Source: Phycomyces nitens
Lineage: Eukaryota > Mucoromycota > Mucoromycetes > Mucorales > Phycomycetaceae
NCBI GenBank assembly: GCA_022702545.1
Contig: JAHRBC010000004.1
Coordinates: 5,114,001-5,178,000 of the forward strand
Direction of reading: 5' to 3'
Length of the DNA stretch: 64,000 bases
How positions within the stretch are numbered: position 1 is the first letter of the stretch; every line of letters begins with the position of its first letter. Under the pieces are notes generated by a model. The model had not been told where the DNA came from and ran no database searches. It was given only the letters and a program-made list of their open reading frames with translations. A program made the translations under genes and the position numbers. Positions 45,438-61,785 of the stretch are shown in pieces.

Positions 45438-48217
45438 ATGTACAGACCTCCATCCGCATCATTTCCACCTGGCGCTGTAGGTTACCCTTTATTTATCTAA
45501 TTATTATTCACGCCTTGTTACCAATCACAGTATGGTGGCCCCCAATCGCCAGTTGTAGGAGGTCCTCATCCTCCTGGAGGCGGATCGCCTTGGCAAAGAC
45601 CACCTCCTCATCAGGCCGGTCCTCCCACCACAGGCGTAAGTCTTGAAATTTCAATCGCATTGTCGATTGACACGAATCCTAAACACCAACACTCAAAAGC
45701 TTACTCTTTACATTTTCTATAGTTGGTTTGGAAAGAACATCAGACACCAGAAGGGAAAAAATATTGGTTCAATACAAATACACGACAGAGTACGTGGGAA
45801 AAACCTGAAGAACTGTTGAGTCCGGAAGAGAAGGCATTGATGAGTTGCCCTTGGAAGGAATATACCACGCCCGAAGGAAAAAAGTACTATAGTCATTCTC
45901 AAACAAAGGAAACTACCTGGCAGATCCCACCCGAGTATAAAGGTAAAAATAATAATAATAAAGATAGCTGGTCATTGGTAACTTTGTTCTAAATGAGACA
46001 CTCTTGTTTAGAGCAATTAGAAAAGGCCCAACAGGCAAAGGAAAGAGCAGAGGCAGAAGCGTAAGTAGATATAACAATCCATAGACAACATAATTTGAGA
46101 TATACGTATATATACGTATATATATATATATATTTGCATTTAATAACCTCCAATATGTTTTGTATGTCCAGTAAGACCAATCCTGCTACTAACAGCGCTG
46201 CCCCAGCTGTAACATCAGCACCGACTAACACCCAACCTGAAGTCGAAAAGACTTATCGAGTTCGTCAACCACTTCCTAGTGCTGCCCTTATGGCCCAGAC
46301 CCCAGCCGTCGAATTCGCTACACGCGAGGAAGCCGAAAAGGCATTCTTTAAGTTGTTGAAGGAAACCGTGAGTCGATAATAATCCAGGATTTGAGGCACT
46401 ATTATTAATAATGTTGGCATAGAATGTAAAATCTGATTGGACTTGGGAACAAGCCATGAGAGCCATCATCACAAACCCCCTCTACAGATCTCTCAAGACA
46501 GTTGCTGAACGAAAGGCTGCTTTCCATGCTTATGCAGAAAAAGAAGCCAGACGTGAGCGTGTAAGTTGGGAGGGGATTTCTAATAAAATGGTGCAAATGG
46601 AACGTATTTTTGATATACTTGACAATAGGAATTAAGAGAGGAACGCGAACAAAAACATAGATCAGCATTTATACACATGCTGGAAAACAACAAAGCCATT
46701 AAACCATACACTCGTTTCAAAAGTGCTATAAAGATCCTCACCACCCAACCAGCATTTCAGCAAATCAAATCTGATCAACAACGCGAACAATATTTTAACG
46801 AATACGTAGAGGGATTACAGCGTCGTGAAAAAGACAGAATGAGAGATCTACGCAAGAGCAGTATGGATAGATTTGCTGAGCTATTGAGAGAAACTCCCGA
46901 GATCACCTATGAGACCGAGTGGAGAAATGCGCAAAAGATTTATATGAAGCTTCCTGCCTTGGAAGACCCAAAGACATTCGAAGGCATGGATATTCTGGAT
47001 TTCCTTTCTGTGTATGAGGAGCATAGTAGACTTCTCTGGGAACCTATCCTAGCCGACTTGACCAAGAGAGCACGCGACAGAAAGCGAAAAGAGAGAAAGG
47101 CTAGAGATGGATTCAAGGCAAGCTATAATATTATCTGTACACACGAGTGGGCTGTATTGATAATTTGGTCTATGTAGGATCTGTTAAAGGAACAATTGGA
47201 GCAGAATAACATCAATGCTCTTACTCTGTGGAAAGAATTTTACCCTCATATCAAAGATGATCCACGTTACACTGAACTTCTTGGACTACCTCAGTCTTCC
47301 CCAATTGATTTATTCTGGGATCTTATATATGAACTTGAAGAGCAGTTGCATTATCAAAAGAAGGTGGTTTATGAAATATTAAAGGTAATCTATATTATAT
47401 CAAAAGATCCGTACGGTTGTAATGATTGACCCTGTTGAACGTGTTGTAGCGATGTGAATTTGAGGTGACTCTGGAGACACCTTTTGAAACATTTCGCGAT
47501 ATTGTGGCACAGGATGAAGGGGGACACAATATCCCAGAAAATAATTTGATGATAATTTATGATCATGTAAGTCCAAACAAGGCTTATATAAAGTGTCTTA
47601 ACCGTTGTCTGTACTTGGTCTAGTTGAAAAACAAGGCAGTTATTAAGCAAAAGGAAGAAAGGCGCAGACAGGAAAGAAAGTTGCGACGAAAGATGGATAA
47701 TTTGCGACATGTCATGAAATACATCGAGACACCAATTGGAGTTGAAGAGACATGGGAGTCTGTCCGGCCACGACTCCAAGATCTTCCAGAGTTCAATGAG
47801 ATTGAAGATGAGCAGATTTGCTTGGAAGTATTTGATAAATTTATCAAACGCCTCAAGGTAAATTCTCTTTTCTTATAATTTTTAGGAGCTTGGGATATCA
47901 ACTTGTGCATTATTTAGGAGAAGCAAAGTGGACAAGACGAAGACGATGACGAAGAAGGTATTATTAGAGAAGATGAAGAAGTGACGCATAGCAGATATCG
48001 AAGATCGCATAGTCGTGGGGCTGGTAGACACAACAGGCATGGTGAAAGAGACAGTGATCATGGTCTGAGTGACGATGAGCGCCTGAGAAAGAGAAAGAGG
48101 GCACGACACACAGGAAGACCAACTGAATACGATCAACCCATGGACTCTGGTCGTGTAAGTGCTGAAGAAGGAGATGCACTGGATCAATACGAAAATGATC
48201 CTCGTCGCCAACATTAA
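45438..48217 (+). CDS. PRP40: U1 snRNP-associated pre-mRNA splicing factor PRP40
   Basis: Eleven exons: 45438-45476, 45531-45635, 45723-45942, 46012-46060, 46172-46367, 46423-46560, 46629-47117, 47178-47384, 47450-47566, 47624-47857 and 47918-48217, giving 697 aa. A Pro/Gly-rich leader precedes two WW domains (LVWKEHQTPEGKKYWFNTNT, QSTWEKP; CPWKEYTTPEGKKYYSHSQT, ETTWQIP). FF domains follow (AEKAFFKLLKETNVKSDWTW; RSAFIHMLENNKAIKP; RFAELLRETPEITYETEW; FKDLLKEQLEQNNINALTLW; RCEFEVTLETPFETFRDIV). The tail is Lys/Arg/Glu-rich with RS-like stretches. PRP40 bridges U1 snRNP and branch-point factors. Intron 7 (47118-47177) must be GC-AG. Confidence 0.95.
47118..47177 (+). other. GC-AG intron in PRP40
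   Basis: The donor is AAG/GCAAGC and the acceptor TATGTAG/GAT, 60 nt, phase 0. Splicing restores the FF-domain sequence DGFKDLLKEQLEQ. Reading through meets a TAG, the only nearby GT donors are out of frame or would leave an intron of about 24 nt, and the join falls inside a conserved motif. Confidence 0.9.
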
Positions 48218-48750
48218 AAAGGATATGAAGTATAGTAGTAATAAAAAAAAAGAATAATCCTCAATTTTAACTGGTAATCGGTCTTTAAAACAATACACTA
48301 ACAGGTCCCATTCGCTAGTTTTATCTATACTTTAGGTAAATATATCCAATTAAGTTTAGAAATATATTATTGCATGAATATGATTGGTCATTTATATAAA
48401 TATATAAACAAAAAATAGTATTTTCTGTATATCGCCGATACAAAATTGAATTTCTTTTTAGTAGCATCATCTTCTTTTGGAAAATTGTAAACTTTTTTTT
48501 TCACAATGGCTTACGTCACAATAAAAATGTGGTGCAAACAGCGATAGAAAGTTGTGTTCATCAAAGGCCACTATAAAAGGACAGTGAAGCTCATTGCTTC
48601 TTTTCTCATTTGGACGTAGCTTACCTTTTTAATAAAAGGTTGTCGTCTTTATTTGTAAGAGGATCAAACCTTTGAGTAATCCGATTACATTATCTTTGTT
48701 CCTTCCTCAATTCTGCTAACTGCTGTGCTTGTGATTCAAAGAGCATTAAC
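48218..48750. promoter_or_regulatory. PRP40-PNUTS interval
   Basis: 533 bp. Left part: AT-rich 3' flank. Right part: TATAAAAGG near 48572, about 180 bp before the PNUTS start, is a plausible TATA element. No coding exon recognised. Confidence 0.5.
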
Positions 48751-52780
<4,030 letters not shown>

Positions 52781-53257
52781 TCAACGATATATATATATAT
52801 ATATAAAGGCCATATATATATACATACATACACAACTACACCTACACCAACACAAAATCACAAACATATGCATTCATTTTATCCAAGAGTTCCATAAAAA
52901 AAAAGAATACAGAAAACAAGAGACGTGCCCAATATATATATATATGGAGATGTATGTATGTAATGCAATGTTAACATTCTACTTTATTACAGTAAAAGAA
53001 GCCATTTCCCCCATTTTTTTTAAAAGAAGTACTCTTGGTAAAAATGAATTAGAAATAAAGTATACTTAATGCAATGTCATCATATTTTGGATTCTATAGA
53101 GTCGATATGTCGCTCGTTGATTGGTATGAAAATTGAAAGCAATAGCGTGAGGACGTTTATTATACAATGATGAAGTGGGAGATACAAAAAGTAGAATGGA
53201 GAAAATATATATGCAGGGTTGCATATGAAATACATGCATATGTCAGAATTTGACATC
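52781..53257. other. Convergent interval PNUTS / MMM1
   Basis: 477 bp between two gene ends. (TA)n tracts at 52788-52806 and 52932-52946, otherwise AT-rich untranslated sequence. Confidence 0.6.
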
Positions 53258-54750
53258 TCAGGCGTACTTCTCCCCAAATGGTTTTGGTGGAACACCTTTG
53301 TCTGTATCATTTGCTTTTTCTGCTTCGTGCTCTCTTGTCCGTCGATCTCTTTCTTCCCAGACATTTGGAACCTTGACCTTGACAAATGTTGGATAGACCA
53401 GCCTGTCGATATACAGACTGCGTAATTTAGATGTTATAAGATCCGTTAGCTTTGGGATGTCTTCAAGTTTTGTCCGTGAGCCGATCAGTGACCGAACATT
53501 GAGATCGAGTACGAAATCTGAGTAGGATGAGATGGCAATATATCGTTCCAAAGGTCGTTCTGGTTTTGTGGTAGTTTCCGGTGGGTTGATCAATTCGATA
53601 GTCAACTAGCAAAAACGCAACGATAATAGGTTTGGATATCAATATAAATGTATACAAAATATCATCTTCCAGACCAATGTACAATTCGCCATTCCTCGAA
53701 TTTTAAAAGCCCAAAATCTCTCCCTCTCTCCCTCTCTTATTTCGATACACTCTACCGCAATCTGTTTTTTAATATCCTTGACATGCTTACCGTTCCAGAA
53801 AATTTAACCACGGACAGGACCAGTGAGACTGGAAGGGCAGCAAATGCTTGTCTTGGCCAGTTGAGGATAAGTTGGGTTTCAATACCCAGGGTAATCTGGT
53901 CATTATATTCAAAATCAATCTCTGCTCTCTAATTATATAAATATAAATATGAAAATAAATTAAATGTGTATTAGCAAAATAAATAATAAAAAAGCAAGTT
54001 TATATTTTCTCTTTATTTTGGTTACCATTGACCCAATGTCGTCCGAAGGTCGAATACGGGCACTGCTAAAGATGGGAAACTCTTCTCCAAGGTTCAGTTC
54101 GGTTACATGAATAGGTCCCTATATGAATGAAAGTCATACACAGCCACCTTTAATTATCTTTCTTTATTCCATACCAGCATCTCGAACTCACCAGAAAACT
54201 AGGGCGGACTCCTCCATTCAATACTTCATCGACTGCTAAAATCAATCGATGATTGATCTTTGCATCATCACGATATTGCATAATTGCCTGTGCAATCAGA
54301 ACATTTACCCAATCTGTGCTTTCTGGAGGGTGATGAACGACATCATAGTATGTTTTTTGTGTAATGTAGGCAGCTGGCAATTGAGATGCAGCCGTGGCAT
54401 TAACTCGAGATGGTGGTGCGGTGGAAAGTCTCGAGGGGATATAGCGCTAATAAGATAATATTGGTATTACTATACTAGTACGATTATTAAAAGTCTAATT
54501 GCCGTGAGTAGATAAAGATTCGAGCTAGAAAAGAAAGCAAAAATAAACTCAATCGTACCTTCTTTACACCCTTGACATCCTCCATAAGTAAATATCGCAA
54601 GGCCAGTATAACAATAATAATTACGCTCAGCTGACCGAGAACAAACCCCTGAAAGAAGGAGATTAAGCTATTGTGTGAGCAGACATGGGCATCGAGTGAT
54701 TCACGAAAGTAGTCCAGCACTTGAGGCGTTACGCCAGAGTGGGTTTCCAT
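53258..54750 (-). CDS. MMM1: Maintenance of mitochondrial morphology protein 1 (ERMES)
   Basis: Five exons, 54750-54559, 54446-54192, 54118-54026, 53928-53791 and 53605-53258, all phase 0, give 341 aa. A short luminal N-terminus precedes one membrane span (FVLGQLSVIIIVILALRYLL), followed by the SMP lipid-transfer domain: ESTDWVNVLIAQAIMQYRDD, VLNGGVRPSFLGPIHVTELN, GEEFPIFSSARIRP, EIDFEYNDQITLGIETQLIL, LPVSLVLSVVKFSGT, then DLNVRSLIGSRTKLED. Mmm1 anchors ERMES in the ER and moves phospholipid to mitochondria with Mdm12. The introns fall at regular codon boundaries. Assignment is secure. Confidence 0.95.
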
Positions 54751-56000
54751 GAGGGGTTACTTGATGAGGAAACTCAAAAATGAAAAAAAAATATTAAAAA
54801 GGGTTCGTGGAAAAAGGGAAGGGAAGGGGAGGGGTGAGGAAAATGTTGTGACTAGTTAATTGACACACCGCTACAAGCATTAGAGAACTTCTTTATGCAA
54901 TTGTTGTTAGTTGCCATGGAAGAACAATTAGAGTCTTGTTATCGATTAGGCACGGTGTACCTAATCTAATAACCATAAAAATATAAAGTGTTTCAAAACT
55001 GAACTATGAAAGTACCAATTTGTAAGAATACAATGATGCTAAATCAAAATTTAGACGGGATTGTCCAACTGATTTGACTTTTGTACACCTCTGTAATTAG
55101 CATTGGCAGGTACTAGGCAAGAAGACAAAAAAAACATTGATTATTAAGTATCCTGGCAGGAAATATTAAGGCAAAAAACAATGGCTGGTTATAAGATAAC
55201 TAACATCAGGACTTTTACCAAAGGATAGTCCGGTACTTTTGATCATTAAAACAGTTTTTGTTTTTTCTTAATTTTCCAAGAGGTTTTAAATTATTCAAGC
55301 AATTCTTTATTTGAGAAACATGGTTGATATATAAGATCCTTATGTATTCTAATGATTAGAACGACCTGTATATTTAGATATACACATATCAGCACATGAA
55401 CAAAAGGTGACCCGAGCGGCTATTATTCAACTGTTGATACTGGGTAGAATTCGAATCGATGCAGCCTTTAAGGATTCTTTTTTTAGATAGAAAAGACAGA
55501 GCCAAGAGTCAAGCATAAATAAATTGTTTAATTTTTAATGGCACGGTATCTTGCTATGCAACAATACTATTCAAAATAAGAATTTGAAAATAAAACCATC
55601 TCGACTTCAAGAGGCTACTACTGCTCAAGGATATAGTAGGAAATAAGGTCATTAAAACGCTCTTTTTTTAAAAGTTGCTGTCAGGATGGAAGAATGACAA
55701 CGTGGTTATGTTCCCAACATCCTTTGGAATGAGGCTAGCAATGAAACGATAACTGTTTTGCCAACTATATCGGACCTGCCACAAAAGAATGTTATTCATA
55801 GTCCTCTTTAGATCCTGTCTATGATTACAAGGCATATTTATCAATATATCACTATAAGAACATCCTCCATACCTGTCCTTGTTGATCTTATAGAGAAAAA
55901 TAAAACATATTCTCTCTATAAATCCTGCTCTCTTTCTCTTTATTTCCCTACAGCTTATTTCTTTCTTACCCGTCACTTCCTTTTTTTTCTATACACGAGA
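54751..56000. promoter_or_regulatory. Divergent region MMM1 / wall-protein gene
   Basis: 1.25 kb between outward starts, AT-rich, with a GGGAAGG/GGGGAGGGG-type purine tract at 54815-54840 close to the MMM1 start and a CT-rich stretch just before 56001. No exon supported. Confidence 0.5.
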
Positions 56001-57475
56001 ATGAAAATCTATCAAGTCCTTGCCGCTTCGGCTGCCTTGGCATCTATGGCTCACGGTAATATATATATATATATATATAGACATAGAACAAAGCAAAAAA
56101 AAACATTTAAAAAACACAAGATAAACCTTTTTCAACCTCATAAATATCCTTTATTAAATGTAACTCAAATTGGATGAAAAACTGACTTGATTTTAATATC
56201 TCCTCAGGCTATGGAGGAGAAGATCATGTAAAATACGTTACAGTCCCCGTTGGTCCCAACACACACGAGATTCCTCCATATCCCGAACACAACCATGGAA
56301 AGCCCTTCCCAATAATACCTGGAATGCAAGTTGAATACAAGCCACCTGTCGTAGTTGTCGAGTACGTTTCCGCTACAACTGTTATCCCAGTATTCCCCGA
56401 AGACCATCAGGGTTGGTACGATGAGGGAGATTGTGAAGACGATGAATATTTGGACTATCCACCATTCGGAAAATACCCTGGCTACGGTGGACCTGGTGGT
56501 AGACCTGAACACGGTGGACCCGGAGGCTACGGTGACAAATCACATTATGGTGGATCTGGAGGTTACGGTGACAACCAACATCATGGTGGACCCGGAGGCT
56601 ACGGTGACAAATCACGTCATGGTGGATCCGGAGGTTATGGTGACAAGTCTCAGCATGGTGGATCCGGAGGCCATGGCGGCAAGCCTCAGCATGGTGGATC
56701 CGGAGGCCATGGTGACAAGCCTCAGCATGGTGGATCCGGAGGCCATGGTGACAAGCCTCAGCACGGTGGACCTGGTGGCCACAGTGGCAAGCCCCAGCAC
56801 GGTGGACCTAGTAGCCACGGTGATAAATCTCATCACGGTGGATCTGGTAGCCACGGAGGATCCGGTAGCCATGGTGATAAACCTCATCACGGAGGATCCG
56901 GTAGTCATGGAGGATCCGGTAGTCATGAAGGATCCGGTAGTCATGGAGGATCCGGCGGTCATGGAGGATCTGGTGGTCATGGAGGATCTGGTGGTCATGG
57001 AGGATCCGGCGGTCATGGAGGATCCGGCGGTCATGGAGGATCCGGCGGTCATGGAAGACCCGATGGACCCGGTGGACCCGGTGGACCTGGAAGACCCGAT
57101 GGACCTGGAGGACCTGGAGGACCCGGTGGACCTGATGGACCCGGTGGACCTGGAGGACCTGATGGACCAGAGAACCCTCCTTTTGGTCCTTCTCCCTCAG
57201 ACCGAGTATCAATGAACAGTAGCCCAGATGTCGATTTCGCTGCAGCCGCTGCCGTATCTGAAGCAGAAAAGGTCGACGTAGGCTCTGCTGTCGGATCCGC
57301 TTTCTCATCTGCTACAAACAAGGCTGTCTCGAGCGTACATTCCAGCTTTGCCTCAAGAGCATCATCTTCTTATTCTTCTACTCAAACAAGCACAACCTCT
57401 GGAGCTGTCAGTGTCCGGGTCGGTGGAACCATGATTGTTGGCCTTGCTGGTTTTGTAGCCTACCTTTTGATCTAA
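56001..57475 (+). CDS. Secreted Gly/His/Pro-rich repeat protein, probable GPI anchor
   Basis: Two exons, 56001-56055 and 56208-57475, give 440 aa. Signal peptide: [20 protein letters not shown] non-repetitive domain of about 100 residues follows ([38 protein letters not shown], an acidic patch [12 protein letters not shown]). The repeat region has about 15 units of the [12 protein letters not shown] type, then shorter HGGSG units, and finally collagen-like [10 protein letters not shown]. The C-terminus is Ser/Thr-rich and ends in a hydrophobic tail ([13 protein letters not shown]), typical of GPI anchoring. It looks like a wall structural or metal-binding protein. No named family; repeat units suggest rapid length change. 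Confidence 0.82.
56490..57165 (+). repeat. Tandem coding repeat in the Gly/His-rich protein
   Basis: Imperfect 36-bp and 18-bp units built on GGTGGATCCGG and CATGG cores. Three successive unit types (long GDK-containing, short HGGSG, collagen-like GGP) suggest stepwise expansion. Other frames stay open through the tract and are not genes. Confidence 0.85.
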
Positions 57476-58169
57476 CTCCAAATACCATTATCACCCTCTA
57501 CATACCCGTGAGCGTGTTTTATATGCGTTTACGTTTGATCTCCGTTTCTATACTCTTTTTCTACTACTCCACAATGTTCCTTATTAGATAATCCGTCCAT
57601 GAATACCCCATGCACCATTTTCCTTAACATTGCTATTAGCGAGCAAACAATAAAAACAAAAAAAAAGCTCACAATTTGACAATACTAATAATATTATATC
57701 CGACTGGCTTATATTTATCCCAAAAGTAAGATTATATTCCGCATCTGAAAGACAATCGATCTCGCTATACATTCAAAAGTAAAACTAATAATACAATAAA
57801 AACTACCTTTTTCCGTGATTGTGCAACAAGATAGGTATAATTATCTGTAAGGAATCAAACGTGTTTAAACCCAATATTCTTTGACATTGAGACCTATCAA
57901 TCCACTAATAAACAGAGCCCACGGCTCCATATATATAAAAGACCAATATTCTTTGACCCAAACCTTGGGAATGAAAATTGGGCGCATTTAATCATAACAG
58001 TAATAAGAACATGTCTTTGTATGCAATCGAGTTTATTTAAAGCAATGGCGAATTCTTCACCTTTTTTTATACGTATTCTGTGTATATATACATTGAGAAA
58101 AAAGGAGAAAAATAATAAAGGAAAAAGAAAAGAAAATTGTTGTTTATTCTACTTTATCAACAACCACCC
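57476..58169. other. Convergent interval, wall protein / PMCA gene
   Basis: 694 bp of AT-rich 3' flanking DNA between the two gene ends. An A-run at about 57655-57666; no exon seen. Confidence 0.6.
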
Positions 58170-61100
58170 TTATGCTTCACCATTCTCGGCAGCCTGCTTG
58201 AACTTTTGTGCGTTCTGGACAAGAGCGGCGAAACGGTTGCCATGAAGGTTGGTCTGAGGTTCTTGACTGGGTGCACTAGTGTGTTCCGAGCCTTGGCGAG
58301 AGTGTACGTTGCGGGTTGCACCGTAGTTTGGTGCACTCGAAGCAATGCTGCGATGGCTATCCTTGGAAGTAGAGCGAACAGGTCGGTTTCGGGAACGGCG
58401 GAGGAAGGAATAGAGACGGAGCTCTTTGCGGACATCGCCAATTGCACCTTCCCAGCTCATGCGGGAGTATGTAGCAAGAGGCTTGGCTTCTTCACTGAAC
58501 TTACGCTCACCACCACAATCGGGCAAGAGACGGATAATGGTACCAACAGGGAGAGAGAGCGATCCGATTGCAACGGTTATAAGCCATTGCATTGGAGTCA
58601 AAGGCACGGTCTTAAAGGCAATGCCACCAAAGGTAACAATAAGGAACTGACCAAGGATAACAAGGACTTGAATGGCCAAGAAGATCCAGTTGTTGAAGAT
58701 GTCCTTGAAAACATTGAGGGTATTGTCGATACGTCTGCAGTTGATCTCGTTAAAGACCTGGAGGAAGACAAAGACGTTGAAAACCATGGTGCGGAGAGTA
58801 GCCTGACCCTGGGCATCATCGGCAAGATGGAAGATGGGAAGGCCGAGGTACATGATAAATAAGTTGACAGCAATCTGGAAAATAGCCTGGCCAATGATCA
58901 TCTTGCCCATTCGGAAATTAATCAAATGTGCGTACTTTGAGATAGGCTTGCGTTGCAAGAGATCCTGAGTAGGAGGCTCGGTGGCCAAAGCAAGAGCAGC
59001 AAGGGTATCCATAATCAAATTGACCCACAAAAGCTGGACGGCACTCAATACACTCTCAGAGTTCTCGGAACCAATGGCACTGATAAAGGACAGGACAACG
59101 GCGGCAATGTTGACAGTAAGCTGGAAAGTCAAGAACTTGCGCACACCATCATTGACAGCACGACCCCAGAGAAGGGCCTTGAGGATAGAGTTAAAGTTGT
59201 CGTCCATCAGAATAATATCAGAGGCTTCCTTGGCAACTTCAGTACCAGCGATACCCATGGAGAAACCAACATCGGCCAGTTTAAGAGCAGGACCATCGTT
59301 GGTACCATCACCAGTCATGCCAACCACTTGATCCTGTTCTTGGAGACGAGTGACAACAACTGTCTTATCAGTGGGGGAGGAGCGTGCGAGAACCTGGAGA
59401 CGAGGGATAACCTTGCGCTGTTCTTCAACAGACATCTCACGGAATTCGGGACCAGTCAAGGCAATGCCACCCTTGGTAAGGATACCAGCATTGCGGGCAA
59501 TGGCCTTGGCAGTATTGATGTTATCACCAGTAATCATACGTACAAACACACCAGCTTCTCTAAAGGCAGCCACAGACTCGACAACACCAGGTCGCAGAGG
59601 ATCCATGATACCAACGATACCGATAAGCACGAGGTCCTTGAGGGTAGGTTCTTCATCAGACATGTCCTCGTACTTGCTTTTACTGAGGTCACGATAGGCA
59701 AGAGCAATTGTACGGAGTGCCTTGTCGGCATACTCACTGATAAGTCCATTGGCCTTGACGGTGGTTTCCTTGTCGAGTTTCTTGACATGGCCATCTGAAG
59801 TGAGATAGGAGGTACAGGCCTCGAGGACAATTTCCGAGGCACCCTTGGTGTACATGCGGTACTCCTTTTGGTGCTGGGAGGTAGCAGAGTTCTCCTGGAT
59901 TTTCATAATAGTTGTCATAGTCTTGCGCTTGGAGGCAAAGGGGTAAACCTTGGAAACATTAGTCTCATGGCGAATGGCATCGTAGTCAGAGCCAAGGATC
60001 TTTGAGAAACCAAGCAGGGCACATTCGGTCTTTGATCCAACAAAGTCAATACGGTTGTTCTCATCCTTGCCCTCAAACGCAGTAGAGTTTACAGCAATGC
60101 TCTCGATCATGAGCTGGACAACGCTAGAATCGACACGGCCAGCCCAGCCCTTGACATGCTCGGGCTTATCAAAGGACTCTTCAGCAAGAGTGCCCTCGGC
60201 AACGGTCATCTTGTTCTGGGTAAGGGTTCCGGTCTTGTCTGAGCAAATGGCAGTGGCGTTGCCCATGGTTTCGCATGCAGCCAATACTCTGACGAGATTG
60301 TTGTCCTTGAGCATCTGGGTTGTAGCAAAGGCAAGTGCCATGGTTACAGCCATGGGGAGACCTTCAGGAACGGCGACGACGATGATGGTGATGGCCTGGA
60401 TGATGATGCTAATCATGGCAGCAGCGATTTCCTGGCCTGGAGGGAACTGAGGCTGCATGGCAGCAACAATAAAGTATTTGATAACCAAGGCAAACAACAT
60501 GATAAGGGCGGCAGCAAAACCAAGCTTGGCAATCTGCTCAGCAAGAGTATCGAGTTTCATCTGGAGAGGAGTACCCTCGGCCTCAGTACCACGCATGGCC
60601 ATCATGGTCTTTCCAAAGTACGATTGCTCTCCAACCGCAATAACAACAGTCTTACCAACGCCCTCGAGAACCTTTGATCCCGAGAGAATAAAGCAATCGC
60701 CTTGATCATCCGGAAGCTTCTTCATGGTGTCAGACTCGCCAGTAGCAGAGGATTCATCGCAGGCAAGGTTGTGGCCGCCAAGATAGAGACCATCGGCAGG
60801 AATGATATCTCCAGGCTCGAGCATCAGAATATCGCCGACATTGAGGTCATAGACACTGATCTGAAGTTCCTTTCCATCCCTAATGACCTTGACAACACGG
60901 TCTTCTTTCTTTGCATTGAGCTTCTTGAACTGGCGCTCCTTTTGGTAATCGTTGATAGCGTTGGTTAGTACGACGGCAAGAACAGCCACGAGGATCGCCG
61001 TGCCCTCAACCCTATAGCGGAGAAATTAATTAGTATACAATAGGGATTCCAGCCACAGTGTATATTATTAGTTGTAAAAAAAAAAAGACTTGCCATCCCA

Positions 61101-61506
61101 CACGAGGCTCGTCTTCAGGATGGTTTGGGGAATAGTCCTCCCAGATGCCAATGGCCAGGGAGACCAATGAGGCAACAGTCAAGAGGATAAGGGTCTTGTC
61201 GTTATATGCAGCCCAGAGAAGCTGGAGAAAAGTCTTGGAGATTGTTTCTGGGAGAACATTGCGGCCAAAAACGTTTTGGCGGTCGGCAAAGGGCTGGTCA
61301 GAAGATGACTCGACGCCTTCATCAGAAGAAAGGCCGGCTTTGGGGTCAACACGAAGCTTCTTGAGGATACCGGCAGTACCGCCTAGCTTCCTGAGAAGTT
61401 CGGGACTTTTTGGGTCAACGAGGTCTGTGAGTTGAGAAGGCGAGACGCCAAAGGGGTTATGCTGCTGATCGCTGCCCAGTAGGGGGCGATGATCGTGCGG
61501 CGACAT
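58170..61506 (-). CDS. PMC1: Plasma-membrane/vacuolar-type Ca2+ ATPase (PMCA, P2B)
   Basis: Two exons, 61506-61094 and 61011-58170, give 1,084 aa. Order: N-terminal domain, TM1-2 (LILLTVASLVSLAIGIWED, VEGTAILVAVLAVVL), actuator domain (GDIIPADGLYL, CDESSATGESD), TM3-4 with the ion-binding VVAVPEGLPMAVTMALA, phosphorylation site CSDKTGTLTQNKM near residue 395, hinge TGDGTNDGPALK near 700, and TM5-10. NDGPALK and the spacing are of the PMCA rather than SERCA class. It pumps cytosolic Ca2+ out or into the vacuole. The C-terminal tail is short (about 110 residues) with no obvious calmodulin helix, as in fungal Pmc1. The single intron must be GC-AG. Confidence 0.95.
61012..61093 (-). other. GC-AG intron in the PMCA gene
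   Basis: The donor is GGATG/GCAAGT and the acceptor CTATAG/GGTT, 82 nt, phase 2. Splicing gives RVGW-VEGTAILVAV, the conserved GWVEG motif of P2B ATPases. A GT donor two bases... four bases further into the intron would shift the frame against the 2.8-kb second exon. Confidence 0.92.
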
Positions 61507-61785
61507 TGGAGTGGGGAATAGGGAAGCAAAGAGCAAGATAAATTGTGAGGTGCTAAAAAGGTGCTTAAATACACAGGAGTCTTGGCAAGCCTCAGTTGGC
61601 ACTTTTTAAATATTTGCAAGCTGAAATTAACATACTAAAATTACCCCCCCAAGCGGACAGGGTTTCAGTTCTGTTTCCGTCACTAATGACTCGTGTTTTC
61701 CAGGCAGCACTTTTTTTCTTTTTTCTTTTTTTGCACCACAGAAAGTTCTTATTTCGATTCTTATTTTATTTTTATTTATTTTTCA

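Noticed and set aside
56355..57321. Several long ORFs overlapping the Gly/His-rich gene on both strands
   Set aside because: Same cause: tandem repeat leaves other frames open. Only one frame has a signal peptide and GPI-like tail.
58137..59798. Plus-strand ORFs of 241 and 281 codons
   Set aside because: They are antisense to the PMCA second exon, which shows all P-type ATPase motifs.
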